Made by a program: the position numbers and the translations under genes. The notes under the pieces were generated by a model. The model was not told the DNA's origin and ran no database searches. It was given only the letters and a program-made list of their open reading frames with translations. Below are positions 43,091-51,251 of a DNA stretch of 64,000 nt, piece by piece. Position 1 is the first letter of the stretch. Every line of letters begins with the position of its first letter. Source of the DNA: Candidatus Avelusimicrobium intestinipullorum (GTDB taxonomy: Bacteria > Elusimicrobiota > Elusimicrobia > Elusimicrobiales > Elusimicrobiaceae); assembly GCA_944324635.1 (NCBI GenBank), contig CALUXC010000001.1, positions 186,001-250,000 on the forward strand, read 5' to 3'.

Positions 43091-44317
43091 ATGTGGGATT
43101 CTTTTTACGCCATTTTCAAAATTTCGCTTAAGGCTATTTTCGCCAACAAAATGCGCGCCGCGCTGACCAGCTTGGGTATTGTGATTGGCGTGTCGGCCGT
43201 GATCACGATGTTGGCTGTGGGGTCTGGCGCGCAAAAAAGCGTTACCGACAGCGTGGCCCGCTTCGGCACGAACATTTTGTTCTTGCGTCAGCCGTGGGAT
43301 TTGGACGAGAGCATTTCCTCCCCCAAAGACGTGACCATGGACGACGTATACGCCATTCGCCGTGTGGAGGGTGTGGCCGCGGCCGCCCCTTATATTACCA
43401 CCAGTTTTGACGTTAAATACTCCAACACCAGCGTAGCCCTCAGCGTGCTGGCCACGGACCCGGACATCTTTTTGACGTACGACTGGCCCGTAGAAAGCGG
43501 CCGGGAATTTACCCAGCGCGAAGTGAACGATTATGCCCAGGTGATTGTGCTGGGCGCTTCCGCCGCGCAGACTATTTTCAGCGACGTGGACCCCTTAAAT
43601 AAAACCGTAGTGTTGGATAATATCCCTTTCAAAGTGGTGGGCGTTATCAAAAAAACCGGTCAAAGCGGTATGGGGTTTGATATGGACGAAGGCGCCTTAA
43701 TCCCTTACACCACCGGAAAGGTGAAAATGAACGCCGGGTGGAATAAGTCGGACCGCCGCGCGCTGGACCGCGTGGTCATTAAAGTGGCCGATTTTAATAC
43801 CATTGAAAACACTAAGGTGGACATTCAAAATACCGTGCGCAATACGCACCGTATCCACCCGCTTGGGAAAGATGATTTCCAACTGGACGACTTTGCCTCT
43901 TTTATCGAGCAAGCCAAAACCATGGGCAAAACCATGAGCCTGCTGCTTGGAGCTATTGGGGCCGTATCCTTGATTGTGGGCGGTATCGGTGTGATGAACA
44001 TTATGTTGGTGTCCGTTACCGAGCGTACCCGCGAAATCGGTATTCGTATGGCCATTGGCGCCACCAGCTGGGATATCCGCCTGCAGTTTTTGGTGGAATC
44101 GGTCACATTGTCCTGCATTGGCGGGCTGATAGGGATTTTGCTGGGGGTTGCCATTACGCTTATAGTGGCGGCAAACTCCTCCATTCCGGCCGAGCTGAGT
44201 TTGTCCGCCGTGTTGCTTTCGGTGGGATTTTCGGCGGCAACAGGCGTGTTTTTCGGGTTTTATCCGGCGTATAAAGCGTCCAAACTTACCCCGATTGACG
44301 CGTTACGCTACGAATAA
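43091..44317 (+). CDS. MacB-type FtsX-like permease
   Basis: The 408-residue permease has the MacB_PCD N-terminal domain after the first helix (LTSLGIVIGVSAVITMLAVGSGAQ), a large periplasmic domain (residues about 50-280) and three C-terminal FtsX helices with LIVGGIGVMNIMLVSVTERT and REIGIRMAIGA. It starts one base after the ATPase stop. With the TolC-like and MacA-like proteins it should form a complete tripartite pump for antibiotics, toxins or a secreted peptide. Confidence 0.94.
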   Translation: MWDSFYAIFKISLKAIFANKMRAALTSLGIVIGVSAVITMLAVGSGAQKSVTDSVARFGTNILFLRQPWDLDESISSPKDVTMDDVYAIRRVEGVAAAAPYITTSFDVKYSNTSVALSVLATDPDIFLTYDWPVESGREFTQREVNDYAQVIVLGASAAQTIFSDVDPLNKTVVLDNIPFKVVGVIKKTGQSGMGFDMDEGALIPYTTGKVKMNAGWNKSDRRALDRVVIKVADFNTIENTKVDIQNTVRNTHRIHPLGKDDFQLDDFASFIEQAKTMGKTMSLLLGAIGAVSLIVGGIGVMNIMLVSVTERTREIGIRMAIGATSWDIRLQFLVESVTLSCIGGLIGILLGVAITLIVAANSSIPAELSLSAVLLSVGFSAATGVFFGFYPAYKASKLTPIDALRYE

Positions 44318-44338
44318 GTTTATTGGTGGGGTAAATCA

Positions 44339-44370
44339 ACAGCCCGCTCTTAGTGGAGCGGGCTGTTTTT
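44339..44370 (+). terminator. Rho-independent terminator
   Basis: The stem CAGCCCGCTC/GAGCGGGCTG followed by TTTTTT ends the efflux operon. Confidence 0.88.
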
Positions 44371-44570
44371 TATTTATCTTCCTGGGGTTTCAAATCTGTT
44401 AATAGAGTATTTTGATAGCTCGCAAATGATTCCTGTTTTGCTATAGGTTAGAGCGATAGAACACCGCTAACCGCTTTTCCCCCTTCCCGCGCCCATGATA
44501 AACGCCTGCCCGGGCGGCAGCTGTTTGGGGTGTAAAGCACTTGGATTTTACCCACCGGCTTTTTAGGCAT

Positions 44571-44597
44571 AAAAACCCCCGGTTTTTCAACCGGGGT
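44571..44597 (-). terminator. Rho-independent terminator
   Basis: The stem ACCCCGGTTG/CAACCGGGGT-like structure with a following T-run on the minus strand ends the MFS fusion gene. Confidence 0.75.
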
Positions 44598-44603
44598 GAA
44601 TGT

Positions 44604-47423
44604 TTATTTAGCGGAAGGTTTATTTCCAAACAGCTGTTTAATGCGCGCAATGAGTTTTTGCCACCAGGAGGCTTTTCCCGCCACCTGTTGTGCTGCTTGC
44701 GCGACACCTTCGGCCGGCTGGGCGGAGCGTTCAATTTGTTTGAAAAGCGCCGCGGACAGGAGCGACAGCACCGCCGGCACCCCAATCATCGCCGCTGCCG
44801 TGGCCGAGGAGGTGGAGCAGATACCCGCGTCCATAAGCCCTTGGGCCAGGTGGGTCAACAGCATCGGTCCGAACGCGCAGGAAATGGCACTGGCTACGAT
44901 TAAAGATATAATGCGGTCCTGCGTGCGGATATTTTTGGCCGAGCGGGCAAACGCCAGCGTGAAGGTGGTGGAAATGCCCACTTCCGCCGCAAACAGCGCC
45001 GCCGTCAGCGCGTACACATTCCCGGCCAAGGGAAGGGCCGCCAGGCCGCCGATGGCAGAAATAGCCGTGGCGATGGACATGTTGTTTTTGGGGAACCATT
45101 TCAAAAAGTTCCGAGCCAGGTAGCGCCCAATCAAGAACGGAGCGGCAAACTGCGCCAAGCCAAACAGATACTGCGAAGAGGGGTCCGTCGTCAAAGACGG
45201 GAGCAAAAACATGAACCCGTTGTTAAACGACATTTCTACCGCGTTCATGATGAACAACCCCGTCAGCAAGGCGGCAACGCCTTTTTCTTCTTTGAACAAG
45301 CGCACATAGCTGTTGTTTTGGAAAGAAGACGTCAGCTGATAGGCGCGGCGGTTTCTTTGGCCTTCTGCGGGCACCGGCGCAGGCTGCGCTTTGGGTTCCA
45401 GCACGGGTTTGGTGTTGGGAATTCTGGACAGGTTAATCCCCAGCGCGGCGGCCGCGACCAACGGAATAGGCAACGCGAAGGTGAAGCTCCAGTCCATGCC
45501 CAGCACTTTGGTAGCCAGGAACGGGAACGCAAACGACGCCGCCATACCCAGCGCACGGCTGAACTCGGTGTTGGCATTTCTTTTTTGCAAAGAAAGTTCA
45601 CTCGCGCCGGCGCTTAAATCGGTCATAATGGGGCCCACGGCGTTGTGCACGAACACGCCGCCCGTGCTGGCCAGGGTGATACAACCCAAAATGTTGTAGA
45701 AGTGGGCCAAAGCATCGGCCTGCGGTACGAAAGAACCGTCCAAGCCAAATAACGTGACCCCGGCGGTAAAACCGCCGCCCATCAAGGCCAAGCCTAAGTT
45801 CATAGAGGCTTTGCGGCCGATTTTTTGTTTCAGCCAGTTGGAAAGGAATGCACCCACGGAGTACGGCAGATACGTGGCTACGGCTACTAAAATATTGTCG
45901 CTTAACGACAAGCCAAAGCTGGTACCGAAGTTGGCAATTACGGGCGTGGCTACTTCCAACCCCATGACAAACGACGCCATGTACAGCCCGGCGCGCTGCA
46001 TAAGGCCCGTCAGGCCGCTGGCAGGCTGTTGCTCAAGCGGGGATAAGGCCGGTCTTTGAGCGGCGGCGGCATTTTTGGGCGCAAAAAGTTTTTTTACGGA
46101 AGAAAAAGCTTTTTTGGCGCTTTGCCACAAAGCGGGAATGGGTAAGCCGCCGTATAAGATGCCGGAATTGTCGGCCGCGGCTTTGGGCTGGGCCGCCGCT
46201 TGCGCGGCAGGCTGCGTCAGCCCCGCTTTTTTAAGGCCTTGCTGGAAAAGCGTGCTGCCGGAGGAGGCGCCCTGCGCCCCTACGGAAGAAACATTTTCTC
46301 CCCCCGCCACGGAGAAAGCTTGCGCTTGCAGGGCGGCCGGGTCATAGGCCAAATTCAGTTCGGGCAGTTCCACATTGGCCGCCGGGGCGGACGGAACTTC
46401 CTGCCCAGCGGACGCAACGGTGCGCGTCCCGCGGCCCACATTCATATAGATAGCGGTGGCTTCTTTAGACGGGTCCGCGGCTAAAATATTGATTTTGCCG
46501 AATTTTTTCAGAACCGGGCGGAATACGTCCGTCTGTACTTCGGCCGTTTTTTGCGGGGCAACAGCAAGATGAATCCCCGCTTTTTTGGCGTATTCGCTGA
46601 CGCCTTTCCACAATACGGAGCCCGCTTGCGCTTCGCTGGCCAGCTGGGCCAGTTCGTCCTGGGCGCCCAAGCGCAAGAGCGCTCTGGCGGCAGAGGCCTC
46701 GGCCAAAGGAGCCAACGGCGTGGCGGAGGCTTTGCGGTAAAAGTTCAAGATAAGGGCGGCGTCTTCTTTGTTGCCATAGAGGCCCAGCGCGGCCACATCG
46801 GCCAGCGCGGCGTTGACGTCGGAAACGGCCACGTCTTTTTGCGCATACGCCTGCTGCAGAGCTTTCAGGTCACCTTCAGGAAGAGAGGAAAAAGCTTCCA
46901 TCGTGCTCTGCAAATCGTTGCGCCAGAAGGCGGCGGCCCGTGCGGCTTGTTCCGCATTGGCATACCCGGCCGCGGCTACTTGTACAAATTCGTTGCGCAG
47001 CAACCCTTCGCGCACGTTTTGGTTCGGGTAGGAAAGGATTTTGTCGGCCAGGCGGTCCATGTTGCCTTCCTGAACCCGTTCTTGAATTTGGGTCAGGCTC
47101 AGTTGGTCGGCAATAACTGCTTGGGTAACGGCGCGTTCTACACCCGCAGGCAAAACTTCAAGCGCTTGTTTGGCTTGTTTTGCGGCGGGAATTTGCGGCA
47201 ATTTTGCGGCAGGAACGGTCGTTTGGACGGTGGGCAGCCGTTTGAGTGCGGCGGCCGCAGGGACGGACACGGTCGGATAGGTCAGTTTGGGCATGACGGT
47301 CGGCTTGGCGGACGTAACCGCTTTTAAGCCGCGGACGATTTTCTGCGGCACTTGAGCCTGGACCGGCACAGCGTTTAATACCAGAATACTGACACTTACC
47401 AACGACGCTATTACTTTTTTCAT
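44604..47423 (-). CDS. Exported helical-domain/MFS-transporter fusion
   Basis: This 939-residue protein begins with a signal peptide (MKKVIASLVSVSILVLNAVPVQAQ) and a soluble, Ala-rich helical region (residues about 25-300) with HEAT-like features such as YANAEQAARAAAFWRN, then a low-complexity stretch (about 300-460). From about 470 it becomes an MFS-like multi-span domain with GLYMASFVMGLEVATPVIANF and the loop LKQKIGRKASMNLGLALMG, which resembles the MFS loop 2-3 motif. About ten to twelve helices follow, ending in a basic cytoplasmic tail. A Sec signal plus a long periplasmic domain before an MFS core is unusual. GAGGAAGAAG precedes ATG. Confidence 0.8.
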   Translation of the reverse strand: MKKVIASLVSVSILVLNAVPVQAQVPQKIVRGLKAVTSAKPTVMPKLTYPTVSVPAAAALKRLPTVQTTVPAAKLPQIPAAKQAKQALEVLPAGVERAVTQAVIADQLSLTQIQERVQEGNMDRLADKILSYPNQNVREGLLRNEFVQVAAAGYANAEQAARAAAFWRNDLQSTMEAFSSLPEGDLKALQQAYAQKDVAVSDVNAALADVAALGLYGNKEDAALILNFYRKASATPLAPLAEASAARALLRLGAQDELAQLASEAQAGSVLWKGVSEYAKKAGIHLAVAPQKTAEVQTDVFRPVLKKFGKINILAADPSKEATAIYMNVGRGTRTVASAGQEVPSAPAANVELPELNLAYDPAALQAQAFSVAGGENVSSVGAQGASSGSTLFQQGLKKAGLTQPAAQAAAQPKAAADNSGILYGGLPIPALWQSAKKAFSSVKKLFAPKNAAAAQRPALSPLEQQPASGLTGLMQRAGLYMASFVMGLEVATPVIANFGTSFGLSLSDNILVAVATYLPYSVGAFLSNWLKQKIGRKASMNLGLALMGGGFTAGVTLFGLDGSFVPQADALAHFYNILGCITLASTGGVFVHNAVGPIMTDLSAGASELSLQKRNANTEFSRALGMAASFAFPFLATKVLGMDWSFTFALPIPLVAAAALGINLSRIPNTKPVLEPKAQPAPVPAEGQRNRRAYQLTSSFQNNSYVRLFKEEKGVAALLTGLFIMNAVEMSFNNGFMFLLPSLTTDPSSQYLFGLAQFAAPFLIGRYLARNFLKWFPKNNMSIATAISAIGGLAALPLAGNVYALTAALFAAEVGISTTFTLAFARSAKNIRTQDRIISLIVASAISCAFGPMLLTHLAQGLMDAGICSTSSATAAAMIGVPAVLSLLSAALFKQIERSAQPAEGVAQAAQQVAGKASWWQKLIARIKQLFGNKPSAK

Positions 47424-47450
47424 TATCTTTCTTCTTCCTCTTTTTGCAAT

Positions 47451-47484
47451 AAAAAAACCCGCTCTCTTTTTAATGGGCGGGTTT
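47451..47484 (-). terminator. Terminator-like hairpin in the MFS-fusion leader
   Basis: AAACCCGC and GCGGGTTT pair around an A/T-rich loop and, on the minus strand, are followed by seven T. It lies about 30 nt before the MFS-fusion ATG, so it could be an attenuator, or the end of a minus-strand small RNA. Confidence 0.5.
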
Positions 47485-47555
47485 GTATAAACACAACAAA
47501 AATTTACGCTATATTATACAAACTCTCCCCAACTCCTTATACATAAACACGGAAC

Positions 47556-47585
47556 CCATGCTAAAAATAATAGTGTTTAGCATGG
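47556..47585. promoter_or_regulatory. Perfect dyad upstream of the ECF sigma operon
   Basis: CCATGCTAAA (47556-47565) and TTTAGCATGG (47576-47585) are exact inverted repeats with a 10-bp spacer. It lies about 230 bp upstream of the sigma-factor start and could be an operator or RNA hairpin. Confidence 0.4.
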
Positions 47586-47813
47586 AACGACGAAAATTAT
47601 GTTTGGAGCAGGAAGAATTGTATTTCATTTCAAACCTGTTAAAATCAGTTTCTAAAAAATAACAGAAATTATTATAGCAATTTTTTATAAAAAGATGTAA
47701 AACTTTTTTAACTGCTTTTTTTCTCTTTCTTATATTTTACTTCTTTTTATACAGTATATAGAAGAGAAAAATAAAAAATGCAATAAAAAAAGAAATATAC
47801 GGGTTATAACCAT

Positions 47814-48410
47814 ATGGATCCTAAATTGAATGGAAGAACGGACGACGAACTCGTCTTGCTCTTTAAGTCCGGCTCGGGCGAAGCGTTTGAAGAGTTGGTG
47901 TACCGCTATAAAAATTCGCTTTATCAATATATTATGGCCATGGTACAGGACGAAGGCGCCGCCGGAGATTTGTTCCAGGAAGTGTTTATTTCGTTTTTTA
48001 AGCATGCGGATAAATATCAACCCCGCGGGAAGTTCAAATCGTGGCTGTTCCTGGCGGCGCGCAACAAAGTATTGAACTTTTTTAGAGACCGCGACCCGCT
48101 GGCTTCGCTGGACCAAACGGACGAAGAAGGCAATGCTTTCTTGCATGACACGCTGCCGGACGGTGCGCCTTCCCCGCTGGAAGGTTTGGCCGGACGTGAA
48201 ACCGAAGAAGAAATCCGCCGTGCTTCTTTGGCCTTGCCGCAGCGTCAGCGCGAAATGATTTATTTGCGCCAGTATTTGTCTTTTAAGGAAATTGCGGAAT
48301 TGATGGACCGCCCGTTGGGTACCGTATTGGCGGACTGCCACCGGGCTATTAAAAAAATGCAGCATTTGCTGGCGGCCAAACAGACCGCCGCGCGTGAGGT
48401 AAATTTATGA
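47814..48410 (+). CDS. ECF-type RNA polymerase sigma factor
   Basis: The 198-residue sigma factor has region 2 (EELVYRYKNSLYQYIMAMVQD, LFQEVFISFFKHADKY, FKSWLFLAARNKVLNFFRD) and region 4 (LALPQRQREMIYLRQYLSFK, EIAELMDRPLGTVLADCHRA). This matches the RpoE-like ECF group. It overlaps the next gene, a predicted anti-sigma factor, by four bases (ATGA). Together they would sense envelope stress and switch on a regulon. ATG 47814 has only A/T-rich DNA before it, with TATAAC at 47805, so the true start could be a little downstream. Confidence 0.93.
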   Translation: MDPKLNGRTDDELVLLFKSGSGEAFEELVYRYKNSLYQYIMAMVQDEGAAGDLFQEVFISFFKHADKYQPRGKFKSWLFLAARNKVLNFFRDRDPLASLDQTDEEGNAFLHDTLPDGAPSPLEGLAGRETEEEIRRASLALPQRQREMIYLRQYLSFKEIAELMDRPLGTVLADCHRAIKKMQHLLAAKQTAAREVNL

Positions 48411-48814
48411 AGTATTGCGAAGATTTGATGCTTTATGCGTCTAACGAACTGGAAGGCGGGCGCAAGGCCGAGTTTGAAAAGCACTTGGCACAGTGCGCGG
48501 CCTGCCGGGCAGAGCTGGCGTTGATTCGTCGGACGGACGAATCGCTTGCGCCGGCGGCGGCCCCGGCACATGTGGTGGACGCGCTGTTTGCCAAAACCAC
48601 GCGCCGAAAATCGTTTTTTGCCGGTTGGAACTGGAAACCGGCTCTGGCAGGCACCGCTTTATTGGGGGTAGGCCTCTTTGTAGTGCTGGCCGGCCTGCAT
48701 CCGGACAAAGCCGCTTTTGACGCAACCGAAGTGATTGCGTATATGAGCGAAAATTTGGACGAGGAATACCTGAACTTTTCAAACGATTTGGCTTTGTTTG
48801 AACAGGAATTCTAA
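48407..48814 (+). CDS. Anti-sigma factor with zinc-finger-like N-terminus
   Basis: The 135-residue protein has a ZAS-like motif (HLAQCAACRAEL) and one transmembrane segment (residues about 81-101, WKPALAGTALLGVGLFVVLAG), followed by a short acidic periplasmic tail. This architecture is that of membrane anti-sigma factors that release their ECF partner on a periplasmic signal. It is translationally coupled to the sigma gene. The third gene in the operon, a periplasmic coiled-coil protein, could be the sensor or a regulated product. Confidence 0.85.
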   Translation: MKYCEDLMLYASNELEGGRKAEFEKHLAQCAACRAELALIRRTDESLAPAAAPAHVVDALFAKTTRRKSFFAGWNWKPALAGTALLGVGLFVVLAGLHPDKAAFDATEVIAYMSENLDEEYLNFSNDLALFEQEF

Positions 48815-48831
48815 CAGTAGGAGGGTGTATT

Positions 48832-49449
48832 ATGATGAAAAAATGGATGTTGTTTGCGTTCCTGGCGGCGGTGTGTGTGCCCGCTTTTGCGCAGGGCCCC
48901 CGCGACTGCAAAGGGGACAACTGCCCTGCCAAGCAAGTCAAAGCCGAAACGCTTAAACCGGCCAAAATGAAAAAAGACGCCCGCGCGGAAGAATTCAAAA
49001 AAGCCCGCCGGGAACACAAAGCCAAAATGCGTGCCACCGAAGAAAAAATGGAAAAACTGGTGGAAGAATACAACAAGCTCAAAGCCGGCAAAAAGAAAGA
49101 CGCTAAAAAAGCCGAAATTGCCGAAATGGTAGCTTCCATTCGTGATGAGCAAATTAAATTCAAAGAAGAACAGCTCACCAAATTCCAAGAACGCTTGGAA
49201 CGCATGAAAAAGGATTTGGAAGAACAAAAATCCGATAAGAGCAAAAAAGAATGGGTGGAACAAAAAACCGATGCCGTAATTGCCGAAGAAGGCGATTTGG
49301 ACGTATTGTTTGAACCCGAAATGGGCCCGGCTCCGCACCGCATGCCCGGCCCCAAAGGCGCTCCGAAAGCCAAAGGCCCCCGCAGAGGACCTGCTCCGCA
49401 CGGCGGCCCGGCGCTTCCCCCTCCTCCGGTGGAAGAACCCGCCAAATAA
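48832..49449 (+). CDS. Periplasmic Lys-rich coiled-coil protein
   Basis: The 205-residue precursor has a signal peptide (cleavage near PAFAQ), a Cys pair (DCKGDNC), a long charged coiled coil (residues about 50-150 with EEKMEKLVEEYNKLKAGKKK) and a Pro/Gly-rich tail (GPRRGPAPHGGPALPPPP). It resembles Spy/CpxP-style periplasmic chaperones in helix content and charge but lacks a clear LTxxQ motif. AGGAGGG precedes ATG, and the gene lies 17 bp after the anti-sigma gene, so it is in the sigma operon. It ends with a terminator at 49470. Confidence 0.8.
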   Translation: MMKKWMLFAFLAAVCVPAFAQGPRDCKGDNCPAKQVKAETLKPAKMKKDARAEEFKKARREHKAKMRATEEKMEKLVEEYNKLKAGKKKDAKKAEIAEMVASIRDEQIKFKEEQLTKFQERLERMKKDLEEQKSDKSKKEWVEQKTDAVIAEEGDLDVLFEPEMGPAPHRMPGPKGAPKAKGPRRGPAPHGGPALPPPPVEEPAK

Positions 49450-49469
49450 ACAGTTTAGCTGTTAACACA

Positions 49470-49500
49470 AAAAAGGCCCCGCTCTAAACGGGGCCTTTTT
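49470..49500 (+). terminator. Rho-independent terminator
   Basis: The stem AAAGGCCCCG/CGGGGCCTTT with TTTTT ends the sigma operon. Confidence 0.88.
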
Positions 49501-49520
49501 GTTGACGAAGTTATTCATAA

Positions 49521-49549
49521 AAAAGCCCGGGTGATTGCCCGGGCTTTTG
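49521..49549 (-). terminator. Terminator of the small lipoprotein gene
   Basis: The stem AAAAGCCCGGG/CCCGGGCTTTT with a T-run on the minus strand follows the small lipoprotein gene at 49563. Confidence 0.8.
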
Positions 49550-49562
49550 GTTGATAAAACCA

Positions 49563-49874
49563 TTATTTCAAGAGTTCAGACCAAGCGTCTTTTTCCGCTT
49601 GAATTTGTTCTTTGGCGTTGTCCATTTTCTGCTGGAGTTGTTCTCTGGCAGCGTCCGCGGCGGTTTTCTTTCCGCTGGCTACTTCGGCAGCTGTTTTGGC
49701 GTTTTCGTAAGATTGTTTAGCGTCCAAGAGTTTCTGGCGGGTTTCGGCGGATTTTTGCAGCGCCTGTTCCAACGTCATGGTCTGGGCGGAAGAGGACGCC
49801 TGCGTGGAAGCGGTGGAAGCACAGCCGGCGGCCAACGCGGCGGCGGTTACGGCAAGAATTAAAGTCTTTTTCAT
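49563..49874 (-). CDS. Small coiled-coil lipoprotein
   Basis: The 103-residue precursor has a lipobox AAGC (Cys18) and a helical, Ala/Gln/Lys-rich mature part (LEQALQKSAETRQKLLDAKQ, then AAREQLQQKMDNAKEQIQAE). The heptad pattern suggests a coiled-coil trimer like Lpp-type or OprI-like murein lipoproteins, but a C-terminal Lys for peptidoglycan linkage is only weakly supported (it ends LLK). ATG 49874 has AAGGAG upstream; the upstream in-frame extension lacks one. It is a single-gene unit. Confidence 0.8.
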   Translation of the reverse strand: MKKTLILAVTAAALAAGCASTASTQASSSAQTMTLEQALQKSAETRQKLLDAKQSYENAKTAAEVASGKKTAADAAREQLQQKMDNAKEQIQAEKDAWSELLK

Positions 49875-49971
49875 AGCATACTCCTTTATCAATAGGTTTC
49901 TATATTTTATAACATATTTGACCAAAACGAAACGGAAAATTTGGCTTGTTTTTCTTAAAGAGCAGGGGTAA

Positions 49972-50379
49972 TCAGTCCTTGCGAAAAACAAAAAATTTAT
50001 TGAGGAAAAAACTGCACATGGCCACCAAAAACGAACTGATAAGGCCGGCCAAATATAGGTTTGTTATGCCGCCGGCGGTCAGTGCTGTTAGAATACCCAC
50101 GTTTAGAAAATAGCCGATAGCATAGACGGCAAAAAAACGCAGCAGGCGGCGGTTGCCCGAATGAAAGAACACCCATTTGCCAAAAGTCTTAAAACTAAAA
50201 AATATGCCGATAACCGTAGAAAAAAATATGGCCAACGCGTAATGGAGCCCGATAAAAATAAACAAAGAATACAGCCCGTAAGCAAAGGCCGTATTGAGAG
50301 ATCCGATCAGCAGAAAGCGGATAAACTGCTCGGGAATATGGGTAAGGACGGAAAGGTATTTGCAGAAACGCGTGAACAT
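49972..50379 (-). CDS. GtrA-family membrane protein
   Basis: The 135-residue protein has four hydrophobic helices (QFIRFLLIGSLNTAFAYGLY, HYALAIFFSTVIGIFFSFKT, LLRFFAVYAIGYFLNVGILT, LYLAGLISSFLVAMCSFFLN) and the GtrA motif FLNKFFVFRKD at the C-terminus. GtrA-like proteins take part in lipid-linked sugar translocation for surface glycans. ATG 50379 is preferred to an upstream frame that would overlap the neighbouring gene, and AAAGGAT lies upstream. It is co-directional with, and 4 nt from, the M50-like gene. Confidence 0.85.
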   Translation of the reverse strand: MFTRFCKYLSVLTHIPEQFIRFLLIGSLNTAFAYGLYSLFIFIGLHYALAIFFSTVIGIFFSFKTFGKWVFFHSGNRRLLRFFAVYAIGYFLNVGILTALTAGGITNLYLAGLISSFLVAMCSFFLNKFFVFRKD

Positions 50380-50383
50380 GGGT

Positions 50384-51022
50384 TTATCCTTTGGTAAAGA
50401 AGCGGTCGTGAAAGTCGCTGTCTTTGGTGTAGTCGTGTTTATCCGGGTTGTTCCAAGCGGCAAAATGCGCCGCAAACAAATACACGCCCAGCGTGCTTAA
50501 AAAAGCGCTTAGCCAATAAAATCCGTGCCGGACGTGCCACTCGTATCCTTCCGTTCCCAGCCAGCGGTGCAGATAATCCCAGTCGGGCAAGGTTTCGGGC
50601 CCGGCATTTAGCAGGGTAATTACCGGGTCCAGGCTGCACCCGGCGTAATGCCCCACGCTGTAGCAGGCAATCCCCAGTAAAATTAAGCATACGTCGGCCT
50701 GAATTTCTTTCCCTTTATGTAAAAAATAGCCAAACGCCAACAGCGGAACGCCCAACTCCATTACCGTGCCGCCCCAGATGGTGAACTGAAAATTTCCCCC
50801 GGACAAAAAACTAAAAACAGGGTGCCCCGCTTCGTGAATGCCTATGGTAAGCAGCCAAAATACCCCCGCCAGCGGGCAATGGTGCGGCCCCACGTACCAG
50901 CGGTACAGCGCATACGTTCCCACGGCAAGAAAGACAATTCCCTTCCAGCCATAATGCCAACAGAGAGGGCCTTTTCTTTCCGGGTCCAAGAGGTCAAAGA
51001 GTCGGTTCCAAAAATTTATCAT
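50384..51022 (-). CDS. M50-like membrane metallopeptidase-type protein
   Basis: The 212-residue protein has about five transmembrane segments and the zinc motif HEAGH (in TIGIHEAGHPVFSFLSGGNF) inside the second. A matching distal Asp motif (NPDKHDY) near the C-terminus is not a convincing match to the usual xDG element. The family may be a catalytically active or inactive site-2-protease relative. ATG 51022 (MINFWNRLFDLL) is chosen; a longer TTG start at 51085 has no ribosome-binding site. It precedes GtrA in an operon. Confidence 0.65.
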   Translation of the reverse strand: MINFWNRLFDLLDPERKGPLCWHYGWKGIVFLAVGTYALYRWYVGPHHCPLAGVFWLLTIGIHEAGHPVFSFLSGGNFQFTIWGGTVMELGVPLLAFGYFLHKGKEIQADVCLILLGIACYSVGHYAGCSLDPVITLLNAGPETLPDWDYLHRWLGTEGYEWHVRHGFYWLSAFLSTLGVYLFAAHFAAWNNPDKHDYTKDSDFHDRFFTKG

Positions 51023-51251
51023 AAATTCTTTTTTGCTGGTTAAGTACCGCGTTAAGTAAAAATACTTCCCCCCCAATTTTAGCAATTTTCCGCCAGCGCT
51101 TAAACCGCTTGGTGCCCGCGGCGGGGCGGTTTTTATACGGAATGCATGAAAAATAAATAAAATAGGAGTAATCCTTTTTGCGGGTTGATTTGTCCCCGTG
51201 CAGAGTGGTATGTTTAGAATATAATCTTTAGAAAAACGTGTATGGAAAGAT

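Larger units (their letters stand above)
47424..47813. other. 390-bp intergenic region
   Basis: It contains the leader hairpin (47451-47484), a 10-bp perfect dyad (47556-47585), a possible 34-codon plus-strand frame (47558-47662, MLKIIVFSMERRK...) that lacks a ribosome-binding site, and A/T-rich DNA leading to the sigma-factor gene. Confidence 0.6.

Noticed and set aside
47558..47662. A possible 34-codon peptide upstream of the sigma operon
   Set aside because: It has an ATG and stop but no Shine-Dalgarno and overlaps the dyad symmetry; coding signal is too short to support.
51023..51085. Upstream TTG start extending the M50-like protein
   Set aside because: There is no ribosome-binding site before the TTG, and the extension adds a poly-Gly and Tyr/Phe-rich stretch not matching a membrane helix. 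ATG 51022 is preferred.
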